A DNA stretch of 64,000 nt from Halomonas ventosae (GTDB lineage: Bacteria; Pseudomonadota; Gammaproteobacteria; Pseudomonadales; Halomonadaceae). Both the position numbers and the translations under genes were made by a program. The stretch spans positions 36,356 to 100,355 of the forward strand of contig NZ_SNWH01000011.1 of the NCBI RefSeq assembly GCF_004361885.1, written 5' to 3'. Positions 1 through 9,743 of this stretch are shown piece by piece; position 1 is the first letter of the stretch; each line of letters opens with the position of its first letter. A model generated the notes under the pieces. The model did not search any database and was not told where the DNA came from. It was given only the letters and a program-made list of their open reading frames with translations.

Positions 1-1579
1 CGGCCAGCTCCTCGAGCACGTAGGGGTGGCAGCGGATCGCTCCCTGGCCGAAGATCATCAGGTTGCGGGTCATGATGTTGGCGCCTTCCACGGTGATGGC
101 CACCGGGTTGGCACTGTAGCCTATTCCTAAGTAGTTGCGCGGCCCCAGGGTCACCGCCTTGCCGCCGTGGATGTCCATGGCGTCGCCGAGGATCTGGCGC
201 TGGAACTCGGTGAGCTGGCTCTTGAGGATCGCCGAGGGCACCGCCGGCTTCTCGCCGTGGTCGATGGTGTTGGCCGTCTGGTAGACCGCGGCCCGGGAGA
301 CGTAGGCCAGCGCCGCCATGCGCGCCAGGGGCTCCTGCACCCCCTCCATCTCGGCCACCGGCACGTTGAACTGGCGACGGATACGGGCGAAGCCGCCGCT
401 CCAGCCCAGGGCGTAGCGGGCGGTCCCGGTGGCGCCGGAGGGCAGGGTGATGCAGCGGCCGATGGAGAGGCACTCCACCAGCATCCGCCAGCCCTGGCCG
501 ATCATCTCGGGCCCGCCGATGATGGTATCGAGCGGCACGAAGACGTCCTTGCCCTTGATGGGGCCGTTGAGGAAGGGGCTGCCGATGGGGTGGTGGCGGC
601 GGCCGATCTCCATGCCCGCGGTGTCGCGCGGAATCAGCGCCAGGGTGATGCCGCGATCGCTCTCCTCGCCCAGCAGGTGGTCGGGGTCGAAGAGCCGGAA
701 GGCCAGGCCCACCACGCTGGCGATGGGCGCCAGGGTGATCCAGCGCTTCTCGAAGTTCAGGCGCAGGCCCAGCACCTGCTCGCCGTCGACCTCCTGCCGG
801 CAGACCACGCCGGTATCGGGGATGGCCGTGGCGTCACTGCCGGCACGGGGGCCGGTGAGGCCGAAGCAGGGGATCTCGCGTCCGTCGGCCAGCCTTGGCA
901 GGTAGTGGTCCTTCTGTGCCTGGGTGCCGTACTTGAGCAGCAGCTCGCCCGGGCCCAGGGAGTTGGGTACGCCCACCGTGACCATCAGCATCTCGTTGAT
1001 CGAGAGTTTCTGCAGGACCAGCGACTGGGCCTTGGCGGAGAAGCCAAGGCCGCCGTAGGCCTGGGGGATGATCATGCCGAAGAAGCCTTCGCGCTTGAGG
1101 TAATCCCACAGCGCCTCGGGCAGGTCGGCGAGCTCTTGGGCGATCTCCCAGTCGTTGCACATGCCGGCGGCCACGCTGCACTGGTGATCGAGGAAGGCTT
1201 GCTCCTGGGCCGTGAGCCCTTCGTCCCGGTAGGCGAGCAGTGCCTGCCAGTCGGGCTGACCGGTGAAGAGCTCGCCATCCCAGGCCACGCTGCCGGCTGC
1301 CAGCGCCACGCGTTCGGTCTCCGAGACGCGTGGCGCGACCTTCTTGAACAGGGTGAAGAGGCGCGGGGTAAGCCAGCGGACGCGCAGGGCGGGCAGGCCG
1401 GTCACGGCCACCAGCGCGGCCGCGAGCAACAGCACCACGCCCAGCAGCGAGGAGGCGAGGAGCAGGCTGGCCAGGCCGGTGACGGCGAGCAGGACCAGGG
1501 CGGGCAGGGCGCCCGCCTCGCGGCGCATTATCGCCAGCAGGCCGACCACGGCCACGATCAGCAGGATCAGGGTGAGCAT
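1..1579 (-). CDS. fadE: acyl-CoA dehydrogenase FadE, 3' end beyond the left edge
   Basis: First step of fatty-acid beta-oxidation, oxidising acyl-CoA to trans-2-enoyl-CoA with FAD. The gene reads leftward from ATG at 1579 and stays open to base 1, giving about 526 of the roughly 815 codons usual for FadE. Residues 1-60 hold two hydrophobic stretches, as in membrane-associated FadE. The run SVAAGMCNDWEI and, near the edge, ITVEGANIMTRN followed by IFGQGAIRCHPY are typical of FadE. I found no in-frame stop. It lies downstream of betA on the same strand, about 150 bases away, so it probably has its own promoter. The product is clear; only the C-terminal part is missing from view. Confidence 0.93.
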   Translation of the reverse strand, partial: MLTLILLIVAVVGLLAIMRREAGALPALVLLAVTGLASLLLASSLLGVVLLLAAALVAVTGLPALRVRWLTPRLFTLFKKVAPRVSETERVALAAGSVAWDGELFTGQPDWQALLAYRDEGLTAQEQAFLDHQCSVAAGMCNDWEIAQELADLPEALWDYLKREGFFGMIIPQAYGGLGFSAKAQSLVLQKLSINEMLMVTVGVPNSLGPGELLLKYGTQAQKDHYLPRLADGREIPCFGLTGPRAGSDATAIPDTGVVCRQEVDGEQVLGLRLNFEKRWITLAPIASVVGLAFRLFDPDHLLGEESDRGITLALIPRDTAGMEIGRRHHPIGSPFLNGPIKGKDVFVPLDTIIGGPEMIGQGWRMLVECLSIGRCITLPSGATGTARYALGWSGGFARIRRQFNVPVAEMEGVQEPLARMAALAYVSRAAVYQTANTIDHGEKPAVPSAILKSQLTEFQRQILGDAMDIHGGKAVTLGPRNYLGIGYSANPVAITVEGANIMTRNLMIFGQGAIRCHPYVLEELA

Positions 1580-1732
1580 GGAGTGACTCCGGTTATTGTG
1601 GAACGCAAGGATTCGAACAGACGTTTGAATTCTTGCAGATTAGCCCACTTCAGTGCAACCGGCTAGTGCCCACGCAAACGCCCCGCGCTGCAGGGCAGGG
1701 CGGGGCACATGGGTGTCGAGGCACTGGCGCGG

Positions 1733-3430
1733 TCAGTCGAGGCGGCGCCGGGGCTCGCCGCGGGCCGGGGCATCGCCCGCCACGTAGTAGGGGGCATCCG
1801 AGCGTGGCAGCGGTTCGCGGCCGCGGATACGCTCGGCGATCTTCTCGGCCAGCATGATGGTCGGCGCGTTGAGGTTGCCGGTAGGGATCACCGGAAACAG
1901 CGAGGAATCGACCACCCGCAACCCGTCAATGCCATGCACTCGGCCCTGGCCATCCACCACCGTATCGTTGCCCTCGCCCATGCGGCAGCTGCCGCAGGGG
2001 TGATAGGCGGTCTCGGCATGGGACTTGATGAAGGCATCCAACTCGGCATCGGACTGCGCGTCCGGCCCCGGCGAGATCTCTCGGCCGCGGTAGGGGTCGA
2101 AGGCGGGCTGGGCGATGATCTCGCGGGTTAGGCGGATGGCATCGCGGAACTCCTGCCAGTCCTTGGCGGTGGACATGTAGTTGAACAGGATGCTTGGCGC
2201 AGCCTGGGGGTCCCGGGAGGTCAGGCGGATGCGCCCGCGGCTCTCGGAGCGCATGGAACCCACATGGGCCTGGAAGCCGTGCGCCTGGACGGCACTCTTG
2301 CCGTTGTAGCTGATGGCGATGGGCAGAAAGTGGTACTGCAGGTTGGGCCACGCTTCCTGATCGCTGGAGCGGATGAAGCCTGCCGCTTCGAACTGGTTGC
2401 TGGCCCCAATTCCCTTGCCGAACAGCAGCCACTCGAGACCGATCTTCGGCTGATTCCACCACTTGAGTGCCGGGTAGAGCGAGATCGGCTGGGTACACTC
2501 GTACTGGATGTACATCTCCAGGTGGTCCTGGAGATGGGCGCCGACGTTGTCGTTGACCTGCACCGGCGCGATGCCGAACTCGTCGAGTACCGCCTTCGGC
2601 CCGATGCCGGAACGCTGCAGGATCTGCGGCGAGGCGATGGCCCCGGCGCACAGCAGCACCTCGCGGCGGGCGCGGGCCTGGCGTGGCTCGCCCTTGCCTT
2701 TGAGAAAGTAGCGCACACCCACGGCGCGCTTGTCCGCGAACTCGATGACATCGGTGAGGGCATGAGTCTCGATGGTTAGGTTTGCGCGCCCCTTTGCCTG
2801 GTCGAGGTAGCCACGCGCGGTGGAGGCGCGCCGGCCTCTGTGGGTAACGAAGCGGTCCATGGGGCCGAAGCCCTCCTGCTGGTAGCCGTTGACATCCTCG
2901 GTCTGCGGGTAGCCGGCCTGCGTGCCCGCTTCGATGAAGGTGCGGTAGAGGGGGTTGTTGTCGTCTTTCGGTGTGGTGACCTCGATTGGCCCGCTATCGC
3001 CATGGTAGAGGTTGCCGCCGATGTCGCGTCGCTCGGACTTCTTGAAGTAGGGTAGGCAGTCGGCGTAGGTCCAGTCCTCGAGCCCCGGCGCCTTGGCCCA
3101 GTGGTCGTAATCCAGAGCGTTGCCGCGGATGTAGCACATGCCGTTGATCAGCGAGGAACCGCCCAGGCCCTTGCCGCGACCGCACTCCATGCGCCGGTTG
3201 CCCATGTGGGGTTCCGGGTCGGTCTCGAAGGCCCAGTTGTAACGCTTGCCCTGCAGCGGGTAGGCCAGGGCCGCTGGCATCTGGGTGCGGAAATCGAGGC
3301 GGTAATCGGGGCCGCCGGCCTCGAGCAGCAGGACGCTGACGCCCTCGTCCTCGGTGAGGCGAGTGGCCAGGACGTTGCCGGCGGAGCCGGCGCCGATGAT
3401 GACGTAGTCGTATTCGCGGATTTGGGACAT
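1733..3430 (-). CDS. betA: choline dehydrogenase BetA
   Basis: Membrane-associated FAD enzyme of the GMC oxidoreductase family that oxidises choline to betaine aldehyde for glycine-betaine osmoprotection. The 565-residue product has the N-terminal dinucleotide fold ([14 protein letters not shown]), the GMC signature around [17 protein letters not shown], a second signature [16 protein letters not shown], and the C-terminal active-site region with HPCGSCRMG and [14 protein letters not shown] ribosome-binding site sits just before the ATG. It starts 9 bases after betB ends, so it is the last gene of a betI-betB-betA operon. The length and motifs match the family, with nothing odd. Confidence 0.96.
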   Translation of the reverse strand: MSQIREYDYVIIGAGSAGNVLATRLTEDEGVSVLLLEAGGPDYRLDFRTQMPAALAYPLQGKRYNWAFETDPEPHMGNRRMECGRGKGLGGSSLINGMCYIRGNALDYDHWAKAPGLEDWTYADCLPYFKKSERRDIGGNLYHGDSGPIEVTTPKDDNNPLYRTFIEAGTQAGYPQTEDVNGYQQEGFGPMDRFVTHRGRRASTARGYLDQAKGRANLTIETHALTDVIEFADKRAVGVRYFLKGKGEPRQARARREVLLCAGAIASPQILQRSGIGPKAVLDEFGIAPVQVNDNVGAHLQDHLEMYIQYECTQPISLYPALKWWNQPKIGLEWLLFGKGIGASNQFEAAGFIRSSDQEAWPNLQYHFLPIAISYNGKSAVQAHGFQAHVGSMRSESRGRIRLTSRDPQAAPSILFNYMSTAKDWQEFRDAIRLTREIIAQPAFDPYRGREISPGPDAQSDAELDAFIKSHAETAYHPCGSCRMGEGNDTVVDGQGRVHGIDGLRVVDSSLFPVIPTGNLNAPTIMLAEKIAERIRGREPLPRSDAPYYVAGDAPARGEPRRRLD

Positions 3431-3439
3431 GGGGTCTCC

Positions 3440-4924
3440 TTAAAATACCGACTCGAAGGGGCCCATCTCGATCTGCACCGATTTGCTCTGGGTGTAGTGG
3501 GCCAGGGTCTCGAGGCCGTTCTCGCGCCCCACGCCGGACTGCTTGACGCCGCCCACCGGCATCTCGGCAGGAGATTCGCCCCAGGTGTTGATCCAGCAGA
3601 TGCCGGCCTCCAGGCGGTGGATCACCCGATGGGCGCGGTTGAGGCGCTCGGTGAAGACGCCGGCGGCTAGGCCGTAGTGGGTGGCGTTGGCGCGGCGGAC
3701 CACCTCCTCCTCGTCATCGAAGGTCAGCAGCGCCATCACCGGGCCGAAGATCTCTTCGCGCACGATGCGCATCTCGTCCGTGCAGTCGCTGAATACCGTG
3801 GGGGGCGCCCAGGCGCCCTCTTGCCATTCAATTCCGGCCCGTTGCCCGTCGCTCCAGTCTTCGCCGCCGGCCAGCAGCGTGGCGCCCTCCTGCTTGCCCA
3901 GGGCGATGTAGGAGAGCACCTTGGCCTGGTGCTCGAAGCTCACCAGGGGGCCGAAGTTGACGCTCGGATCCAGCGGGTCGCCGGCCTTGATGCGCGCCAC
4001 CCGCTCGGCAATCTTCGTCGCGAAGGCGGTCTTGACGGCGCCTTGAACGAAGACCCGGGTGCCGTTGGTGCAGATCTGCCCGCTGGAGTAGAAGTTGGCC
4101 ATCATGGCAGCATCGGCGGCACGGTCGAGGTCGGCATCGGCGAAGACGATCAGCGGCGACTTACCGCCGAGCTCCATGGTCACCTCCTTGAGGGTGGAGC
4201 CGCCGGCGGCGGCCATCACCTTCTTGCCGGTGCCCACCTCGCCGGTGAAGGAGATCTTATCGATGCCGGGGTGGCCGGTCATCAGCGCGCCGACGCTGCC
4301 GTCGCCATGGATCACGTTGAACACGCCATCGGGCAGTCCCGCCTCGGTGAAGATCTCGGCGAGTCGCAGGGTGGTCAGCGGGGTAACCTCGCTGGGCTTG
4401 AAGACCACGGCATTACCGGCGGCCAGCGCCGGAGCGCTCTTCCAGCAGGCGATCTGTAGAGGGTAGTTCCAGGCGCCGATCGCGCCGATCACGCCCAGCG
4501 GCTCGCGACGGGTATAGACGAAGGAGTCCTCGCGCAGCGGAATCTGGCTGCCCTCGATGGCCGACGCCAGGCCGGCATAGTACTCGAGGACATCGGCACC
4601 GGTGGTGATATCGACCGCGGTTGTCTCGCTGATCGGCTTGCCGGTGTTGCGTGTCTCGAGCTCGGCGAGCTCGTCATTGCGTTCTCTCAAGAGCGCCACG
4701 GCGCGGTTGAGGGTGCGCCCGCGCTGCATGCCGGTCATCGCCGCCCAGGTCCGCTGGCCACGGCGAGCCGCCGCCACGGCGGCGTCCACATCGGCTTCGG
4801 CGGCCTGCTGCACGTCGGCCAGCTGCGAGCCGTCGAAGGGGTTGATCACCGAGAAGGTCTCGCCGGAGGTGGCGGCGGTGTGACGGCCATCGATGTAAAG
4901 GGTCTGGGTCTCGAGAAATGCCAT
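3440..4924 (-). CDS. betB: betaine aldehyde dehydrogenase BetB
   Basis: NAD(P)+-dependent aldehyde dehydrogenase that converts betaine aldehyde to glycine betaine, the second step after BetA. The start is taken at the ATG giving [13 protein letters not shown] (494 residues), which has a GGAG-like site upstream and matches the family start; a longer frame reading back to 4969 would overlap the end of betI. Visible family motifs are the nucleotide-binding [10 protein letters not shown], the glutamate motif MELGGKSP, and the catalytic cysteine in [11 protein letters not shown]. It lies 16 bases after betI and 9 before betA in one operon. Confidence 0.96.
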   Translation of the reverse strand: MAFLETQTLYIDGRHTAATSGETFSVINPFDGSQLADVQQAAEADVDAAVAAARRGQRTWAAMTGMQRGRTLNRAVALLRERNDELAELETRNTGKPISETTAVDITTGADVLEYYAGLASAIEGSQIPLREDSFVYTRREPLGVIGAIGAWNYPLQIACWKSAPALAAGNAVVFKPSEVTPLTTLRLAEIFTEAGLPDGVFNVIHGDGSVGALMTGHPGIDKISFTGEVGTGKKVMAAAGGSTLKEVTMELGGKSPLIVFADADLDRAADAAMMANFYSSGQICTNGTRVFVQGAVKTAFATKIAERVARIKAGDPLDPSVNFGPLVSFEHQAKVLSYIALGKQEGATLLAGGEDWSDGQRAGIEWQEGAWAPPTVFSDCTDEMRIVREEIFGPVMALLTFDDEEEVVRRANATHYGLAAGVFTERLNRAHRVIHRLEAGICWINTWGESPAEMPVGGVKQSGVGRENGLETLAHYTQSKSVQIEMGPFESVF

Positions 4925-4940
4925 GGTGAGTGAGCTCCAT

Positions 4941-5546
4941 TTAGGAAGGGGAGAGGGTATCTCGTGCATCGAGCAGGCGGTCGAGGTAATCCCGGGCTAG
5001 GCGGCGTGCCTCGTCGCTGTTCAGGCCTTCCAGAGTCAGGGCGCCGCGCAGCCACAGGCCATCGATCAGGGCGGCCAGTGCGCGGGCACAGGCACGCGCC
5101 TCGTCGCGAGGCATCAGGCGACGGAACTGGTGGCAGAGGTTGGCATAGAGACGCCGGTCATTGACCTGCTGCAGCCGCGCCAGCCCCGGCTTGTGCATGC
5201 TGCTCGCCCAGAAGGCCAGCCAGGTCTTGGCCACCGGCCCGGTGACCTGGCTGCGATCGAAGTTGCCGTCGATGATGGCGCCGATATGGTCCCTGGGGCT
5301 GCTGGTAGTGAGTGCGCCGCGCCGCGCCGCCACCGCCTCGCCCAGATCGCTGAGGATGTGGCGCATGGTGGCCTCCAGCAGGCCATCTTTGCCGCCGAAG
5401 TAGTGGCTGATGATGCCGGCAGAGACGCCCGCATGGCGGGCGATGCGCATCACCGTGGCATCGGCCAGGCCGACCTCGTCGATCGCCGCCATGGTGGCCG
5501 TGATCAACTGCTGGCGGCGGATGGGTTCCATTCCAACCTTGGGCAC
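4941..5546 (-). CDS. betI: TetR-family repressor BetI
   Basis: Choline-responsive repressor of the betaine genes. The 201-residue product has an N-terminal TetR helix-turn-helix ([15 protein letters not shown] followed by [17 protein letters not shown]) and the [14 protein letters not shown] lead-in seen in BetI. The start chosen is a GTG with AGGAG nine bases upstream; an ATG 12 codons earlier lacks such a site and the extra residues do not look like BetI. It is the first gene of the betIBA operon and diverges from the choline-binding protein gene, with a BetI-type operator between them. Confidence 0.93.
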   Translation of the reverse strand: MPKVGMEPIRRQQLITATMAAIDEVGLADATVMRIARHAGVSAGIISHYFGGKDGLLEATMRHILSDLGEAVAARRGALTTSSPRDHIGAIIDGNFDRSQVTGPVAKTWLAFWASSMHKPGLARLQQVNDRRLYANLCHQFRRLMPRDEARACARALAALIDGLWLRGALTLEGLNSDEARRLARDYLDRLLDARDTLSPS

Positions 5547-5629
5547 CGTTGCAGGCTCCTGTCTGGGAAATTGATCTTGCAACCACCCGGTAGAGCGTGG
5601 TTAACATAGGCACAGCTTGCCATTTCTTT

Positions 5630-5643
5630 ATTGATCGTTCAAT
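5630..5643. promoter_or_regulatory. BetI operator
   Basis: The 14-base sequence ATTGATCGTTCAAT is an inverted repeat with one mismatched pair and closely resembles known BetI boxes (ATTGAACGTTCAAT type). It lies 83 bases before the betI start and 87 before the choX start, so it is placed to repress both divergent units. The surrounding bases are AT-rich (TTATTGAT...AATTAATAA), as expected for a promoter. Confidence 0.7.
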
Positions 5644-5730
5644 TAATAAAGATCTGGCAGACCAGCCCGTTGCCCGGTGCTGCTACTACCACCGCGGCGA
5701 TACGGCATGTCACACAAGAGGAGTGCCTCC

Positions 5731-6696
5731 ATGCTTACCCGTTACCTGAACCGCGGCCTGACTCTGGGGCTCGGGGCTAGCGCCTTGGGTCTTGCCATCT
5801 CGCCGCTGCAGGCCGCCGAACCCGAGAGCTGCGAGACCGTGCGTTTCGCCGAGGTCGGTTGGACCGATATCACCGCCACCACCGCGCTTGCCAGCGAAGT
5901 GCTGGAGGCGCTGGGCTACCAGGCCCGTGTCGATACCGTTTCGGTGCCGATTGCTTACCAAGGCTTGAAGAACGACGACTTCGACGTCTTTCTAGGCAAC
6001 TGGATGCCCTCCATGGCATCGATCAGCGATCCTTACGTCGAGGATGGTGATGTCGATCGCCTGGCAGCCAACCTGGAAGGTGCCAAGTACACCCTTGCGG
6101 TACCCCAGTATGTCTATGATGCCGGCGTCACCTCGGTGGCTGATCTCGATGAGCATGCCGAGCAGTTCGACAGCCAGATCCATGGCATCGAAGCCGGCAA
6201 TGATGGCAACCAGTTGATCCAACAGATGATCGACGACGACGCCTTTGGGCTGGGCGACTGGAAGCTGATCGATTCCAGCGAGGCCGGCATGCTCGCCGAG
6301 CTGAGCGCCCGGGTGCCGGAGAAGCAGTGGATGGTGTTTTTGGGCTGGGAGCCGCACCCGATGAACACCAACTTCGACATAGCTTACCTGTTAGGTGCTG
6401 ATGACTACTTCGGCCCAGACCTGGGGGGTGCCACCGTCTATACCAATACCCGTGGAGGCTATGTGGAGGAGTGCCCCAATGTCGGCAGGTTACTGGAAAA
6501 CCTCGAGTTTACCCTCGAGATGGAAAACCAGCTGATGGCCGAGATCATGGACAAAGGCACCGATCCCCGCGACGCCGCCCGTGCCTACCTGCAGGCCAAC
6601 CCTGAGGTTCTGGAGGTCTGGCTGGAGGGAGTCGAGACGCGAAACGGCAAGCCCGCGCTGCCGGCGGTCAAGCGCGCCCTTGACATCGAGACCTGA
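5731..6696 (+). CDS. periplasmic choline/betaine-binding protein (ChoX/OpuAC type)
   Basis: Substrate-binding protein of a quaternary-amine ABC transporter. The start is the ATG at 5731, which has AAGAGGAG seven bases upstream; an earlier in-frame ATG adds a leader that does not look like a signal peptide. The first 27 or so residues form a Sec signal peptide ending in PLQA. The mature part carries aromatic positions (VGWTDI, FLGNWMPSM, FLGWEPHP) in the places ChoX proteins use to cage the trimethylammonium group. No permease or ATPase gene follows, so its partners are elsewhere or it is an orphan. Divergence from betI supports choline as the ligand, but this is inference. Confidence 0.85.
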   Translation: MLTRYLNRGLTLGLGASALGLAISPLQAAEPESCETVRFAEVGWTDITATTALASEVLEALGYQARVDTVSVPIAYQGLKNDDFDVFLGNWMPSMASISDPYVEDGDVDRLAANLEGAKYTLAVPQYVYDAGVTSVADLDEHAEQFDSQIHGIEAGNDGNQLIQQMIDDDAFGLGDWKLIDSSEAGMLAELSARVPEKQWMVFLGWEPHPMNTNFDIAYLLGADDYFGPDLGGATVYTNTRGGYVEECPNVGRLLENLEFTLEMENQLMAEIMDKGTDPRDAARAYLQANPEVLEVWLEGVETRNGKPALPAVKRALDIET

Positions 6697-6781
6697 GGAC
6701 TCGCGCGGGCTTGCCATGCAGCGGGCCCGCGTGCATAATCGCTCCGCGTTGCTCGGCTGCGGTCGGGCAAGCCGTTGATAA

Positions 6782-6858
6782 GGCTACGTAGCTCAGCTGG
6801 TTAGAGCACATCACTCATAATGATGGGGTCCCCTGTTCGAGTCAGGGCGTAGCCACCA
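6782..6858 (+). tRNA. tRNA-Met (CAT)
   Basis: A 77-base cloverleaf with acceptor arms GGCTACG/CGTAGCC, a D arm AGCTCAGCTGGTTAGAGC, anticodon loop CTCATAA, T arm GTTCGAGTC and an encoded CCA. The first base pair is G-C and the structure is that of elongator tRNA-Met. A copy of this gene lies in the opposite orientation at 11270-11346. Confidence 0.95.
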
Positions 6859-6868
6859 GGACAGACCT

Positions 6869-6906
6869 AAACGCCCGCCAGGCCCTTCGCCCCGGCGGGC
6901 GTTTTC
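6869..6906 (+). terminator. rho-independent terminator after tRNA-Met
   Basis: The stem ACGCCCGCC (6871-6879) pairs with GGCGGGCGT (6894-6902), followed by TTTT. It lies about ten bases after the tRNA-Met CCA end. Confidence 0.8.
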
Positions 6907-6941
6907 GATCGGCGCCTGGCAAGGGGCACGATACCGGCCGC

Positions 6942-6969
6942 TTGACCTGGCGCGCGCTATCCGTATACT
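6942..6969 (+). promoter_or_regulatory. promoter of the tRNA-Asn cluster
   Basis: TTGACC at 6942-6947 and TATACT at 6964-6969 are separated by 16 bases. They are followed by a GC-rich stretch (ACGCCCCG) of the kind found at stable-RNA start sites. The first tRNA-Asn begins 22 bases after the -10 element. Confidence 0.7.
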
Positions 6970-6990
6970 ACGCCCCGTGCTTGAGGTCAT

Positions 6991-7066
6991 TCCCCGATAG
7001 CTCAGCTGGTAGAGCAAATGACTGTTAATCATTGGGTCGCAGGTTCGAGTCCTGCTCGGGGAGCCA
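6991..7066 (+). tRNA. tRNA-Asn (GTT), copy 1
   Basis: A 76-base cloverleaf with TCCCCGA/TCGGGGA acceptor arms, anticodon loop CTGTTAA, T arm GTTCGAGTC and encoded CCA. It is the first of three tandem tRNA-Asn genes that appear to share one promoter. Confidence 0.96.
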
Positions 7067-7126
7067 GTATCGCTTATACAGCGAGGCTTACGTCGATTTA
7101 TCACGCACATTGCGGCATGCGGTCAT

Positions 7127-7202
7127 TCCCCGATAGCTTAGTTGGTAGAGCAAATGACTGTTAATCATTGGGTCGCAGGTTCGAGTCCTGCTCGGGGAGC
7201 CA
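7127..7202 (+). tRNA. tRNA-Asn (GTT), copy 2
   Basis: Differs from copy 1 only in the D arm (AGCTTAGTTGG in place of AGCTCAGCTGG). It has the same anticodon GTT and encodes CCA. The spacer to copy 1 is 60 bases. Confidence 0.96.
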
Positions 7203-7263
7203 ACCGCTCCTACCTGCCTGCCGCATCCCCCCTAGCTAGTGCAAGTGCATCATTCTGCATTCT

Positions 7264-7339
<76 letters not shown>

Positions 7340-7546
7340 ATCCTGTCGGTTGCTGATTTCGCCTTGCCGGTTGAACGCCGTGGCGCCTCTCGCCATGGGT
7401 GGCGTGGCTTGTCGTCGGCGAAGCGAGCATCCAACGTGAAACGTGAGACGACGGACCCGATGGCCCGACGTCTGGTGTCTTGCAGATGGACGCAGGGCAG
7501 AATGGAGCGCAGGCCATGGGCCTGCGCGTTTAGCCAGTCTGCCTAT

Positions 7547-9601
7547 TCAGTTGCGTTCCGCGTAGTGCAAGGGGGTCTCGAGCTGGCGGTAGTCGAGCAG
7601 GATCTGCGCTGCCTCGCGAATCTGGGCACGATCGATCGGCTCCTGGTCGCCGTCCTCCGCGCTGCGGGGCTCATCCTCCCATTCCTCCAGCGGTGCCAGG
7701 CCTAGGGCGCGACGGCGTTCGTTCTCCAGGGCGAGCTGTTCGGCCTCCTGAGCCTGAACCTCGCGCTGGCGCTGTTCGCGATTGAGGCTGACGCTGGTGT
7801 GCTGCTCGCGCAGCTTGCGGCTCAGCGCAGACTGCTGCTCGAGGTAGTGGAAGTTCGGCTGCTGCTCGGCACGCTCCTGATGACGGCTGCGCAGCGTCGC
7901 CAGGTACTGACGTGGCTCGCCGTAGGTACGGTACTGCACCTTGCGTACGGTGTCCCACGGCAGGGCGTTGTCGAGACTGCTCTCGCCGATCATCTCCGGG
8001 TCGATTAGGCTCGGGAAGCGGATGTCCGGCTCCACCCCGCGGTGCTGGGTGCTTTCCCCGGAAATGCGATAGAACTTGGCGCGGGTCAGCTTGATCTCGC
8101 CATGGCTGAGTTCGTTGAGGGTCTGGACCGTGCCCTTGCCGAAGGTGTCGGTGCCGATCACCAGGCCGCGGCCATAGTCTTGGATGGCGCCGGCGAAGAT
8201 CTCGGAGGCCGATGCCGAGAGGCGGTTGACCAGTACGGCCAGTGGGCCGTCGTAGAGCGTACCGCTCTCGGTATCCCCGTAGAGGCTGATGCGGCCACGG
8301 GCATCGCGTACCTGCACCGTGGGACCGCGGTCGATGAACAGTCCGATCAGCGTGTTGGCTTCCTGCAGGGCGCCGCCGCCGTTATTGCGCAGGTCGAGCA
8401 CGATGCCCTCGATGCCTTCGGCCTGGAGCCGCTCCACCTCCTTGGCCACGTCACGCGTGGTACTGCGATAGTCCTCTTCACCGGCCTGCCAGGCATCGAA
8501 ATCCACGTAGAAGGCAGGAATGGTGATTACGCCCAGGCGGTGGGTGCCGTCATCACGCTCGATCTCGATAACCTCGCCCTGGGCGGCCTGATCCTCCAGT
8601 TCCACGGTGTCGCGGGTGATCTCGATGACCCTGGAGCGCGTCATGTCGACGGCCTGGGCGGGTACCACCTCAAGGCGGACTACCGAGCCCTTGGGGCCGC
8701 GGATCATGTCGACCACGTCATCAAGGCGCATGCCCACCACGTTGATGATCGCTTCGCCCTCCTGGCCCACGCCGATGATGCGGTCGGCCGGTTGCAGGTC
8801 GCCGGCTCGCTCGGCGGGGCCGCCGGGTACCAAGCTTGATACCTTGACATATTCGCCGTCGGCCTGGAGCAGGGCGCCGATGCCCTCCAGCGAGAGGCGC
8901 ATCTGGATATCGAAGGACTCGCCCTGGCGCGGCGAGAGATACTCGCTGTGGGGGTCGATGCTGCCGGTCACCGCCGCCATGAACAGGCCGAAGACATCCT
9001 CCTGGTTGGTCTGGCGCAGGCGCGAGAGCTGCCCCTCGTAGCGCTGGCGCAAGGTGTTTTCCACCTGTGCGGCATCCTGGTCGTTGATGGCCAGGGTCAG
9101 GGCGGCATTCTTGAGTCGCTTCATCCACAGCGCGTCCAGCGTCGCCTGCTGGCCGGCCCAGGGGGCATCCTCGCGCTGCAGTTCCAGGCGCTGGTTGCTA
9201 TCGAAGGAAAAGTCGAGGCCTTCATCGAGTCGGGCGAGCAGCCACTCGAGACGTGATTCGGTGCGCTCCTGGTAGCGCTGATAGAGGGCGAAGGGCCGCG
9301 CCAGCTCGCCGTCGAGCAGCGCCTCGTCCATGCCCGTCGCCAGGTCGCTGAAGGCGGCAACGTCGCGGTCCAGCAGGTAGGCCCGCTGGCCATCCAGGAT
9401 ATCCAGATAGCGAGAGAAGGCGCGTTGCGACCAGCCGTCGTCGAGGCTGACATCCGCATAGTGGCCATAGCGCAGCGATTCGGCCACTTCCACGGAGACC
9501 TGACGCTGAGCGTCGTTCGGCTCGATGGCCGCCAATACCGGCGTGGTGGCCAGCAGCAGGGCTAGGGCCACTGAACGCCCAAGAGTGACAAACAGGCTCA
9601 T
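7547..9601 (-). CDS. prc: carboxy-terminal processing protease Prc (tail-specific protease)
   Basis: Periplasmic serine protease of family S41 that trims C-termini and degrades ssrA-like tagged proteins; in Escherichia coli it matures FtsI and controls cell-wall hydrolases. The start is the ATG at 9601, giving 684 residues, nearly the 682 of E. coli Prc, with GGGGAG upstream. Residues 1-24 are a signal peptide ending in VLA. A PDZ domain follows (LEGIGALLQADGEYVKVSS, then VPGGPAERAGDLQPGD-like sequence). The catalytic region has serine in RLSASASEIFAG and lysine in FGKGTVQTL. It diverges from apeB. Confidence 0.95.
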   Translation of the reverse strand: MSLFVTLGRSVALALLLATTPVLAAIEPNDAQRQVSVEVAESLRYGHYADVSLDDGWSQRAFSRYLDILDGQRAYLLDRDVAAFSDLATGMDEALLDGELARPFALYQRYQERTESRLEWLLARLDEGLDFSFDSNQRLELQREDAPWAGQQATLDALWMKRLKNAALTLAINDQDAAQVENTLRQRYEGQLSRLRQTNQEDVFGLFMAAVTGSIDPHSEYLSPRQGESFDIQMRLSLEGIGALLQADGEYVKVSSLVPGGPAERAGDLQPADRIIGVGQEGEAIINVVGMRLDDVVDMIRGPKGSVVRLEVVPAQAVDMTRSRVIEITRDTVELEDQAAQGEVIEIERDDGTHRLGVITIPAFYVDFDAWQAGEEDYRSTTRDVAKEVERLQAEGIEGIVLDLRNNGGGALQEANTLIGLFIDRGPTVQVRDARGRISLYGDTESGTLYDGPLAVLVNRLSASASEIFAGAIQDYGRGLVIGTDTFGKGTVQTLNELSHGEIKLTRAKFYRISGESTQHRGVEPDIRFPSLIDPEMIGESSLDNALPWDTVRKVQYRTYGEPRQYLATLRSRHQERAEQQPNFHYLEQQSALSRKLREQHTSVSLNREQRQREVQAQEAEQLALENERRRALGLAPLEEWEDEPRSAEDGDQEPIDRAQIREAAQILLDYRQLETPLHYAERN

Positions 9602-9668
9602 TGATGAAGCTCTCCCCGATTCGTGTACACTGATATTTATTAAGACTTCGATTCGGCTGACGAGTTGC

Positions 9669-9685
9669 ATGGACGAAGCGTCCAT
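9669..9685. promoter_or_regulatory. inverted repeat between prc and apeB
   Basis: ATGGACG-AAG-CGTCCAT is a perfect 7-base inverted repeat with a 3-base centre, in the 142-base divergent gap between prc and apeB. It could be an operator for one or both genes. I do not recognise the binding protein. Confidence 0.35.
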
Positions 9686-9743
9686 TGTATCAGCTTGCGT
9701 GTGTTGCCAAGACGCCTGAAATGCCCAGTGATAGAGGAATTCC

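Noticed and set aside
167..1666. A 499-codon plus-strand open frame over the fadE region
   Set aside because: It is an antisense echo of the GC-rich fadE gene; its Gln/His/Gly-rich translation has no domain and the minus strand gives a clear FadE.
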